Of a stretch of 41,441 nucleotides of DNA, positions 23,558-31,145 are shown piece after piece. The position numbers were made by a program, and so were the translations under genes. The DNA is from a virus: positions 1-41,441 of the IMG/VR virus record IMGVR_UViG_3300036828_000126. One strand, written 5' to 3'. Position 1 is the first letter of the stretch. The number at the start of each line of letters is the position of its first letter. Under the pieces are notes generated by a model. It made no database searches, had not been told where the DNA came from, and saw nothing but the letters and a program-made list of their open reading frames with translations.

Positions 23558-24745
23558 ATGGCCGCGACGGCTTCATATCAAGCTGGTTTTGAATCAAACG
23601 CCACACAAATCTCATACGCTAATGAGGTGACATGGGGCGTAGTTCCGGCAGTGCAGTTCCAGGCTGTCCGCTATACGTCGGAAACGCTGGGGCTCAACAA
23701 AACACGCTCGCGTCCGTCGGAAATTACCGGCGTGCGCGAGGCGACGCAGGCCGTGACGACGCAGCAGACTGCATCCGGGGCGGTCAATTATGCGCTCAGC
23801 TATGGCACATTCGACGAATGGATGGCTTGCACGCTCCAGGCTGACTGGCAGGCGCCACAATCGCCGGACTCGATCCTGGTGGATATAACCATGACGACTG
23901 GAACGAACGTCATCACGTCCACCCTTTCGACTAAATTCAACAACGTCTCGGTCGGCCAGTGGCTCAGGATATTCGGAGCGGTCAATGCCGGGAACAACGG
24001 CTATTGGTATATTACCGCGAAGGCCAGTGGCCAGAATATCACCGTCGAGGGGCCTCAGACGATGGTAACGGAAACATCGTCGGCGGGGAATATCAAGATC
24101 CGCGCATGTCAGTTAAAGAACTCCAACACCTTCAAGAGCCTCTTCCTAGAGCAGATGTTCTCGGCCACGCAATTCCTGACATATCCTGGAGCCTATCCGA
24201 CGCGCTGGACGCTCTCTGGCGGGCTCGGATCATTCCCGACCGGCGCCTTTGAATTCGCTGCCAAATCGCAGACCAAGGCGGTTACGGAGCAGTCAACCGG
24301 CGCGGTGTTGGCGGCTCCGACCACGCGCGTTTTCGATCCCGTCGCAGGATGGGTGGCGGCAACCTGGAACGGCGCCGCGATCGCATCGGCAATCGATCGC
24401 TTTGCATTCACGGTTGAGAACACCGGAGCAGCGGCGGAATTCGCCATGGGCAGTTCGTCCGCGGCCGGCATTCTCGGCGGGCTGCTGACAGCCTCCGGCA
24501 GTTTTCGGACCTACTACAAGGATGCAACGCAACTCGACCTGTCGATCGCGGAAACCGCCGGGAGGCTGGCCTTCATCGTGAAGGATTCGGTGGGTTCAGC
24601 ATACATCTTTACGTTCCTCTCTGCCGTCCTGACTGGAAATCCGAACGTCACAGGGCCTGGCAGCGCTGTTATGGCGGATTGGACGGTGGAGGGGGGGCCG
24701 TCCGGGGCCGGCACGTTCACGGTCGACAAACTGCCAGCAACCTAA
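23558..24745 (+). CDS. Tail tube protein
   Basis: The 395-residue major tail protein that stacks as hexameric rings to form the tube. The N-terminal SNATQISYANEVTWGVVPAV and the following LGLNKTRSRPSEITGVREAT are typical of phage tail tube proteins. Two related halves are visible: a tube domain before about residue 200 and a second beta domain (ATTRVFDPVAGW to DWTVEGGPSGAGTF), ending in the usual DxLPA-type tail. AAGGAG lies upstream of the ATG. It directly precedes the frameshifted tail chaperone genes, the canonical order. Confidence 0.88.
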   Translation: MAATASYQAGFESNATQISYANEVTWGVVPAVQFQAVRYTSETLGLNKTRSRPSEITGVREATQAVTTQQTASGAVNYALSYGTFDEWMACTLQADWQAPQSPDSILVDITMTTGTNVITSTLSTKFNNVSVGQWLRIFGAVNAGNNGYWYITAKASGQNITVEGPQTMVTETSSAGNIKIRACQLKNSNTFKSLFLEQMFSATQFLTYPGAYPTRWTLSGGLGSFPTGAFEFAAKSQTKAVTEQSTGAVLAAPTTRVFDPVAGWVAATWNGAAIASAIDRFAFTVENTGAAAEFAMGSSSAAGILGGLLTASGSFRTYYKDATQLDLSIAETAGRLAFIVKDSVGSAYIFTFLSAVLTGNPNVTGPGSAVMADWTVEGGPSGAGTFTVDKLPAT

Positions 24746-24827
24746 TCCGGTTCGGCGGGCGCTGCGCTCACCCCGTCGCCCGCTGGAAGCCGGTGCGGTT
24801 GGTCCTCCCTTTCCACATCGGCAGGGC

Positions 24828-24858
24828 GCGGCCCGGGATGTATGCTATCTCGGGTCGC
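24828..24858 (+). promoter_or_regulatory. 11-bp hairpin after the tail tube gene
   Basis: GCGGCCCGGGA (24828-24838) pairs along its whole length, counting two G-U pairs, with TCTCGGGTCGC (24848-24858) around a 9-nt loop. It lies in the 154-nt gap between the tail tube gene and the chaperone gene. There is no clear U-run. A partial terminator or mRNA-stabilising structure at the end of a highly expressed gene is plausible. Confidence 0.5.
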
Positions 24859-24899
24859 GCCTCAAATATTTCCAAAGCATACTTGGACGGAGAAGCATC

Positions 24900-25358
24900 T
24901 TGGTATCTCTCAGGGAGTTTCGGACCGACACAAAAGCGGTCAACGATGGCGAGTGGGTTCCGCTCAGGCAATATGGCGATTTAGAGATCCAGTCGAGAGG
25001 GTTCACGGACGACTTCGTGGACGCGCAAACGGAACGGCTCGCCAAGGCTGCCGAACCATACCAGAACAACGCTGCGCGCGTGCCGAATTCGGCGCTGCGT
25101 CAACTGAATGCTTCGCTGTTGGAGGACCATCTAATCATTGGCGTCAGGAACCTCGTTGACGAAAATGGCGAGCCTGTAACGCTGCAGGCATTCCATGCGC
25201 TGCTATACGACCCGGCATACAACAAGCTGATGCGGGCCTGCTGGGATGCGGCGCAGTCGATCTCCACTCGTAGCCTTGCCCAACTGGACGCGGCAAGGGG
25301 AAACTCTCAGAAGCCCTCCACAACCATCTCGAATGGGGCGACCTCAGAGAGCGGCTGA
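24900..25358 (+). CDS. Tail assembly chaperone (G-like), unshifted product
   Basis: A 152-residue protein encoded between the tail tube and tape measure genes, the position of lambda G. It is helical in its second half (LQAFHALLYDPAYNKLMRAC, SISTRSLAQLDAARG). The start is TTG 24900 with GGAG nine nt upstream; no ATG is available in frame. The 3' end contains a GGGAAAC slippery heptamer (25298-25304) in the correct frame. Continued reading in the -1 frame yields a longer G-T-type protein, and G-T fusion proteins recruit the tape measure protein in lambda. This unshifted form would be the abundant product. Confidence 0.8.
   Translation: MVSLREFRTDTKAVNDGEWVPLRQYGDLEIQSRGFTDDFVDAQTERLAKAAEPYQNNAARVPNSALRQLNASLLEDHLIIGVRNLVDENGEPVTLQAFHALLYDPAYNKLMRACWDAAQSISTRSLAQLDAARGNSQKPSTTISNGATSESG
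25298..25304 (+). other. Programmed -1 ribosomal frameshift site (GGGAAAC)
   Basis: In the zero frame the ribosome reads G GGA AAC, the X XXY YYZ pattern; after a -1 slip both tRNAs can re-pair as GGG AAA. Lambda uses the sister heptamer GGGAAAG at the same point of its G gene. The -1 frame is open from just after a TAG at 25271 to 25651, so the shift must happen within the overlap ending at 25358. The heptamer sits inside that window. Confidence 0.85.
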
Positions 25359-25651
25359 AGGGGTTTCTGGATGACGCCGATTTGCCCCCGGCGTCGCCTG
25401 TCGACCGGAGGTTCGTCTGGATCTGGCGGGCATGGCATCGGCTGCACTACGACCGCCCCTATCACGGCGGCGGCATGGGGCCTGCTGTGCCAGGCCGCAT
25501 CGCCTGGATGACGCTCCGAGTGTGGGCTGACTGCCACAAGCTGAGTGACGGTGAATTCGCACTGCTGGATGCCTGCATGGAAACCATGGACGGCGTATTC
25601 ATCCAATGGTGGGTGCAGAAAAACATCCAACCCGGTTCGGGAGGGCGATAA
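25304..25651 (+). CDS. T-like extension of the tail assembly chaperone (via -1 frameshift)
   Basis: The second reading frame has no credible start of its own. It continues the chaperone through the -1 frameshift, giving about 250 residues in total (135 before the shift, 115 after). The added part begins LSEALHNHLEWGDLRERLKG and contains FVWIWRAWHRLHYDRPYHGG, DCHKLSDGEFALLDACMETM and a final WWVQKNIQPG. This resembles the T part of other phages, which often carries conserved aromatic and charged residues. The stop codon is followed at once by the next ATG. An independent TTG start at 25382 is possible but unsupported by a ribosome-binding site. Confidence 0.8.
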   Translation, partial: LSEALHNHLEWGDLRERLKGFLDDADLPPASPVDRRFVWIWRAWHRLHYDRPYHGGGMGPAVPGRIAWMTLRVWADCHKLSDGEFALLDACMETMDGVFIQWWVQKNIQPGSGGR

Positions 25652-25936
25652 ATGTCGGAAAATCGCAACTGGCCGGAAAAAGGTCACTGTCGGATCGTCT
25701 CTAACGGGACAGCAATCGGATCGTCGGTGGACGTTTGGACCGGTGAGACATGGATCTCAATCCGCGGCGTCTTCGCGATCAAGTACGTAATCGATGCGAG
25801 GACCGATGAGCGAGGCGGACCTTTCGGAGGCGCCGGGACGGCAGTGTTATCCATGAACCTTATAGGGTGTGATCTTACGATCCCGGTCGGGCAAGTAACG
25901 TTGGAAGCGATTCAGGCCGAGGATCGTTTACGCTGA
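25652..25936 (+). CDS. Small tail-region protein of unknown function
   Basis: A 94-residue beta-rich protein (WPEKGHCRIVSNGTAIGSSV, TWISIRGVFAIKYVIDARTD, CDLTIPVGQVTLEAIQAEDR). GGGAGG lies 7 nt before the ATG, which abuts the stop of the frameshifted chaperone. It overlaps the next gene (TGATG). No family is recognised. Position between chaperone and tape measure genes suggests a tail role. Confidence 0.58.
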   Translation: MSENRNWPEKGHCRIVSNGTAIGSSVDVWTGETWISIRGVFAIKYVIDARTDERGGPFGGAGTAVLSMNLIGCDLTIPVGQVTLEAIQAEDRLR

Positions 25937-26604
25937 TGGCGTCGCCTATGTCGCAGCGCTTCGACGAAGTCGTCCACACAATGATCGACGCGCATACGAC
26001 CTCGGTCGAGGCGCACCGACGCATTGCCGAATATGCGCGCAGTCGGTTGCAGGACTTGATCCGTTCCGGTGAGGGGTCGCCGGACTACACGCGCATCGTC
26101 GATGGCGTGATCGGAGCGCCAGAGGAGGCGGTCAAGCTGGACGGCGGCACCATCGAATACCGTTTCGCCAGGATCACAGAGGCGGTCGTGTTCGCGTTGT
26201 CAATGGCTCGGGAAATTTCCCCAGATCCAGGTGGCGAATACTCGCTCTCATGGTTCGTGGCGGTTGACGGCGTGCCGTGGACCGGCTCGCTCACCGATAT
26301 CCCGGTATCCTCCACAGTAATCATCGTCAATAATGCGGATTACGCCAGAATGCTGGAGCAGCGCGGCATGATCTCGAAACGCACGGCTCGCAGGCGAGGC
26401 CAACGTGCGCGCGGCATCCTGAAGCGGACGCCGCACCCCAACCATGTGGTGACAGAGCTTGTGCGGCGCGAAACTGCGCGGCGGTTCCCGACGATAAGCG
26501 TGGAGCGGCAATTCGTGACGCTGCCCGGAGCCTATGTCCGAAAGACGCCGCCGCGGGGAGCGATCACCTATCCGGCCGTCGTGCTGACGCCGAAGAAGGC
26601 ATAG
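25936..26604 (+). CDS. Probable tail or neck structural protein
   Basis: A 222-residue alpha/beta protein. An N-terminal helical region (MIDAHTTSVEAHRRIAEYAR) is followed by beta-rich GGTIEYRFARITEAVVFALS and EYSLSWFVAVDGVPWTGSL, then VSSTVIIVNNADYARMLEQR and a basic C-terminal part. From memory the middle segment, with D/N-x-DYARMLE, occurs in phage minor structural proteins related to tail-completion proteins. It immediately precedes the tape measure gene. Assignment is tentative. Confidence 0.55.
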   Translation: MASPMSQRFDEVVHTMIDAHTTSVEAHRRIAEYARSRLQDLIRSGEGSPDYTRIVDGVIGAPEEAVKLDGGTIEYRFARITEAVVFALSMAREISPDPGGEYSLSWFVAVDGVPWTGSLTDIPVSSTVIIVNNADYARMLEQRGMISKRTARRRGQRARGILKRTPHPNHVVTELVRRETARRFPTISVERQFVTLPGAYVRKTPPRGAITYPAVVLTPKKA

Positions 26605-26608
26605 CTGC

Positions 26609-29600
26609 GTGGCATCGCTTAACGAGGTCCGTGACCGCTATGTGATCGAGACTCATCTTGACAACCAGATCGATGCGGCTGGCGCTGCGGCGAAGCGGAC
26701 CCTGGACGCTCTCTCGGCATCCGCTGCGGAAGCGGCGAAGCGCACGATCGAGGCCGGGGAGGCTACCGGCACGTCCGGCCGGCATATTGAAGAGTCGCAG
26801 CAGCATATGGCCAAATTCGGCCTTACCGCGCATGAAACCGGCTTCATCATGCGCGTTTTCGCCGTCGATGCCGTGGCTGGCTTCTCTGCGCTGGCGGCAG
26901 GCGCGTCGCTGGCCTCCGTCGCGACAATGGAAATCTCACGGCTCGGCGCCGAACTGATCCTATCGCGCCACGGCTTTCGAATCTTCCAGCAGGAAGCCTC
27001 GGCGGCGATCGCCGCGATCGGCGGATGGTCGGTCGCCGGTCCCATAGCGGCTATTGCGGCCATCGGGGCCGGGCTCGCTCTGGCCGGTGCCATGTCGGAG
27101 TCGTCGGAGCGGAAGTTCGCCGCTCTGTCCGTGCAGTTATCCGCCACGCGCAGCGATGCCGTGGCAATGGCAAATGAAGTGAAAGCGGCGGCACAGGCGG
27201 CGTCAGCCACGGGGCAGATCAGCACTTCCGGAGCCACTGCTGCCGGCTATGAGATCGCAGGGTCGCAGAATTTTGCTGGAACGCAACAGGACTTGCAACG
27301 CCTAATCCTGGACTCGCAGCGTCTAGGCGAAGTGATGGGCGATGCGGCAAAGGGTCCTGCAACATTTAGGGCTGCTCTAGATAACGCGGGAAAAACCGCT
27401 CAGGAATTGGCAGATCAGCACTTCCCGGGTTTCACGCAAGCGCTCGCAGACAATGTCCAACAAATGCAGGACACCGGCGATGCGACAGGAGCGGCGCAGA
27501 AGGTTATCGACGAACTGCGTCAGACGACCGACAAAGTCCCGGAATCGTTGACCGCGATCCAGAAGGCACTTGAGGAACTGTCGCAAGCATTCAGCGATCC
27601 TGGGGCCAACGGGAAGTCTTTCGCGAAAGAACTCGGCGAGGCGATAAATCAGGCGGTCGCCGTCACGATCAGCGGAATCGCTAATATCGTCAAAGTTATC
27701 CGTGATAGTGCCGCCGCGATGCGCTCTCAGTTGCCAGAATTAGCGCCTGGAATTTCCATCGACCCAGCGACAGGGAAGGCTAGTCATTCAGCGACGACCA
27801 CTCCGGAGCAAAGCCAGCAACGGCTGATCGCGTCGACGCAGGGCGAACAGTTCGGGCCAGCCGCGCCAACGGAAGAGCAGATACAGGGAATAAAGGCTGC
27901 CACCGAGGCGCAGAAGAACCTTAACGACATCATTCAAACCGGCACTAAAGTAGCCAACTCGCATTATGAGACCATCACCAAGCTTGAGAACCAGAATAAG
28001 TCCTTCCTGGATGTGATCTCCAAACTCAACCCGGAAAACGCGAAAGAGGCAGCGCAGATCAACAAGCTGACGGTCGCCTACTTCGTGAACAACGAGGAGA
28101 TCAACAAACTATCCGGCTCCGTGCAAAAGCACACAGCGGCGCATAAAGAGCACCTCGACGTAATCACCAAAGACACCGAGAAACTCAAGGACCAAATCAG
28201 CGAACAGCAACGCCTAGCAGGCGCTTACGGCCAAGGGTCTGATGCCGTCGCAGCTATCACCGTGCAGTTCAAGGCCGAGGCGATGGCGCTCTCGGAAGGA
28301 CTGATCCCAGGCAAACAGAAATACATCGAGCGTATCCAGCAGCTTATCCCGCTCCTCAAGGAGCTATCGCAGGCCGAGGAAAGCGTCGGCATCCAAAAAC
28401 AGATCGAGACGCAGCAGAAGCAAATCGGCGTGCTCGACGAACAGACCAAGGAGTTGGGGCAAAACACCGACGTTGCCGCGCAAAACATGACGACATTCAA
28501 GGCGCTGGCCGAAGTGAAAGATAAGTACAACACGACAAGCGAGAAGGAGAAGCAAACTTACGTCGACAACGCCGTCAAGATCACTGACATGACGCGCGCC
28601 TACGAGCAGCAGCGTAATTCGGTGGACGAGGTCGCGAACTTTACGGTCAACGCGATGGACACCATCGGGAATGCCATTACCGCGTCGTTCGTCCAGGGCT
28701 CCGCGTCAGCCGTGAACTGGGGCAACCTCATGAAGTCGGTCGTGGCTCAGGTCATCCAGGAATTCGCCAAGCTGGCAATCCTGAACCCGATCCTGAACTC
28801 GGTCTTCGGTGGCACGCGCGGGACACTTTCCAGCGCGTTCGGCGGCGTTGGTAGCGTGCTTGGCACCGGAGGTGACCTCACGTCCGTGATGGGCGCGTTG
28901 CGGAGTGGCGCAGTGCCTGGCGGCGGCGGTGGAAGCGGCGGCCTGTCAAATATCATGAGTCTTGCCTCGCTCGGAAGCAGGTTCACCGGTATCGGCCAAT
29001 CCGTCGGAGGCAACATCATGGATATGTTGCCATCCGGGTTGCAGTCAGTCCTCAACACGCAGTTGATCGGTGGTCTGGCCGGCGGGCAGTTCGGTCCGGT
29101 AACAGCCGGACTTGCCGCGGGTGGCGAAGGGTTGCCAGCAAGCCTGACGCTTGGCGGCCTGTTGGGCGGCGCTGGTGCTGGCTTTGGTGTGGGATCGCTC
29201 GCGGGCGGTTTTATACAGAGCGCCCTCGGAAAGACCGGGCCAGCGCCGACGATAGGGGCCGGCGTGGGGGCTCTGGGAGGCGCTGCCATAGGATCGATCA
29301 TTCCCGGCATCGGGACGCTTGTAGGGGGCCTGCTCGGCGGTCTGCTTGGAGGTGGCGGCGGCGGCCTGATCGGTCCTAAGCCGGCATCACCCTACTCCTC
29401 GACTGGCGTCAGTATCGACCAGCAGGGCATGCTGCAGCTCGGCGCCACGTTTTCGCAGAAGGTGGATGCCACCGCGGAGCGGTCCGCCACCGAGGCCACC
29501 ATCGCCTCGCTGAATACCATGATGCAGGGCATGGGCCTCACGGCCACATCGCTCGGCGGAATTTCCCAGATCGGCCAGAACACTCCGGGCGGATTTCAGG

Positions 29601-31141
29601 ACCCGAGCAAGGCCGCGACGCTGGCTGGCGCGTTCTCCTCCATGCGGTTCGCCTCTAGCGATCCGCACACGCAGGCATTCCTTACCGCGCAGGGCGGCGC
29701 TTGGCCAGACGCCCAGACGCTGACAACCACCATCGGCATTGTGAAGCAGTTCATCGCCACGGTGGCAGGCACGGACTTCAACCAGAAGATCGATGCGACA
29801 CTGACGACGTATGGCCACCTGGCTGGCACCGATCTGTCGACGCAGCTTGGTGCCGTCGCTACGTTCGTGACGACGACTGTTCCGAGCTTGCTTGCCGTCG
29901 GGACGCCTATCGGGACCGTCGCGGCGGCAATAGGCGCGCTCAACGATCAGTTCGCGCCGGCCATCGCACAAGCGCAGCAGCTTGGTTACAAAGAGGCCGA
30001 ACTGACGGACGCCCGCGACAAGGCGATCGCGGCTGTGACGAAAGAGATCGCGTTCTCGGGCGCGCAGCAAAATCAGCAATTTGTAAACCGAGCGCTTGCT
30101 GCTGGTGCCACGCTCAGCGGCAATCCGGCGGATGCCCGCGCGGCTGCGCTGGCGGCCTTCGACACACAGGCAGAACAGCAGCGGCATGATCTTTCGGCGT
30201 CACTCATCGCTCAGTGGCAACCCTCAACCGCCGACGCCTGGAAAAACGTCAACAGCGTTATCGCATTGCAGGAAACCGCGCTCGGGAAGGAACGGCTGGC
30301 GATCGCCAAACAATACGATGATGCGATCGTCGCGTCGGCGAAGCAGGCAGCCGATACTGCCGCAGCAGAGGCGAAGGCGGCGGCCGACGCAGCCGCAGCG
30401 TCGCAGGCCCAGCTTGTGGCAAATACCGCGATCACATGGGCCAACAACAACGCTGTCTACGGCCGGTACCTGACGGCACGCGCGGCAAACGACAACAACG
30501 CGACCGAAGCCTACGCGGCACAGCTCTACAATTTCGATGCGCAGGCGCAGCAGCAGCGCGATCAGCTATCGGCGACCCTCAAGGCCGCATTCGGCGACGC
30601 TTTCGCGCAGGACAAGAATTATGCCTATCTGGTCAAGAGCCTGGATACGACACTCGCGCAAGAGCGGCTTCAGATCGCCAAGCAGTTCAACGAACAGATC
30701 GCATCGGTCAGCCTTCCGATTATCACCTCGATCGCGCAGTACGCCAAGGGCCTGCAGACTGGTCAGCTTTCGCCCTTGTCGCCGCAGTCGCAATATGCGC
30801 TCGCCTCGCAGCAATTCGGCGCGACGGCAGGGGCAGCGGGACGCGGTGATCTCACATCGCTGCAGGACCTCTCCGGCGCCGCCGACACAATGCTCACTGC
30901 GGCGCGGGCGCTATATGGCAGCGGCCAATCCTACGTCGACGCATTCAACAGCGTGCTGGACGCTTTGACAAAGGTGTCGACGATGACGCCGGATACCCTC
31001 ACCGCCTCGGTGCTGATGTCGGAGACACGGACGCAGACGCAGCAACTCGGCGACAAGCTGGATCTGCTGCGGTCGGAAGTCGCAGCGCTGCGCGACCAGG
31101 TCCGCCAGACCGGAAATATGCCATCCAGGTTGGCGGCATAA
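26609..31141 (+). CDS. Tail tape measure protein
   Basis: A 1510-residue protein whose length sets tail length. The first 130 residues are helical and Ala-rich, followed by a hydrophobic segment (about 133-162, IAAIGGWSVAGPIAAIAAIG). A long coiled-coil/helical middle contains many Q/K/E-rich stretches. WGNLMKSVVAQVIQEFAKLA and ILNPILNSVFGG (704-735) form the conserved C-terminal tape-measure motif of lambda H-like proteins. A Gly-rich hydrophobic part (885-922) may insert in the host membrane. Helical Ala/Gln-rich repeats follow to the end. The GTG start at 26609 has GAAGAAGG upstream. By the common rule of about 0.15 nm per residue the tail would be about 220 nm; this is an estimate. Confidence 0.93.
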   Translation: MASLNEVRDRYVIETHLDNQIDAAGAAAKRTLDALSASAAEAAKRTIEAGEATGTSGRHIEESQQHMAKFGLTAHETGFIMRVFAVDAVAGFSALAAGASLASVATMEISRLGAELILSRHGFRIFQQEASAAIAAIGGWSVAGPIAAIAAIGAGLALAGAMSESSERKFAALSVQLSATRSDAVAMANEVKAAAQAASATGQISTSGATAAGYEIAGSQNFAGTQQDLQRLILDSQRLGEVMGDAAKGPATFRAALDNAGKTAQELADQHFPGFTQALADNVQQMQDTGDATGAAQKVIDELRQTTDKVPESLTAIQKALEELSQAFSDPGANGKSFAKELGEAINQAVAVTISGIANIVKVIRDSAAAMRSQLPELAPGISIDPATGKASHSATTTPEQSQQRLIASTQGEQFGPAAPTEEQIQGIKAATEAQKNLNDIIQTGTKVANSHYETITKLENQNKSFLDVISKLNPENAKEAAQINKLTVAYFVNNEEINKLSGSVQKHTAAHKEHLDVITKDTEKLKDQISEQQRLAGAYGQGSDAVAAITVQFKAEAMALSEGLIPGKQKYIERIQQLIPLLKELSQAEESVGIQKQIETQQKQIGVLDEQTKELGQNTDVAAQNMTTFKALAEVKDKYNTTSEKEKQTYVDNAVKITDMTRAYEQQRNSVDEVANFTVNAMDTIGNAITASFVQGSASAVNWGNLMKSVVAQVIQEFAKLAILNPILNSVFGGTRGTLSSAFGGVGSVLGTGGDLTSVMGALRSGAVPGGGGGSGGLSNIMSLASLGSRFTGIGQSVGGNIMDMLPSGLQSVLNTQLIGGLAGGQFGPVTAGLAAGGEGLPASLTLGGLLGGAGAGFGVGSLAGGFIQSALGKTGPAPTIGAGVGALGGAAIGSIIPGIGTLVGGLLGGLLGGGGGGLIGPKPASPYSSTGVSIDQQGMLQLGATFSQKVDATAERSATEATIASLNTMMQGMGLTATSLGGISQIGQNTPGGFQDPSKAATLAGAFSSMRFASSDPHTQAFLTAQGGAWPDAQTLTTTIGIVKQFIATVAGTDFNQKIDATLTTYGHLAGTDLSTQLGAVATFVTTTVPSLLAVGTPIGTVAAAIGALNDQFAPAIAQAQQLGYKEAELTDARDKAIAAVTKEIAFSGAQQNQQFVNRALAAGATLSGNPADARAAALAAFDTQAEQQRHDLSASLIAQWQPSTADAWKNVNSVIALQETALGKERLAIAKQYDDAIVASAKQAADTAAAEAKAAADAAAASQAQLVANTAITWANNNAVYGRYLTARAANDNNATEAYAAQLYNFDAQAQQQRDQLSATLKAAFGDAFAQDKNYAYLVKSLDTTLAQERLQIAKQFNEQIASVSLPIITSIAQYAKGLQTGQLSPLSPQSQYALASQQFGATAGAAGRGDLTSLQDLSGAADTMLTAARALYGSGQSYVDAFNSVLDALTKVSTMTPDTLTASVLMSETRTQTQQLGDKLDLLRSEVAALRDQVRQTGNMPSRLAA

Positions 31142-31145
31142 GAAG

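Noticed and set aside
25382-25651. Independent gene starting at TTG 25382
   Set aside because: No ribosome-binding site, and an in-frame slippery heptamer upstream explains this reading frame better.
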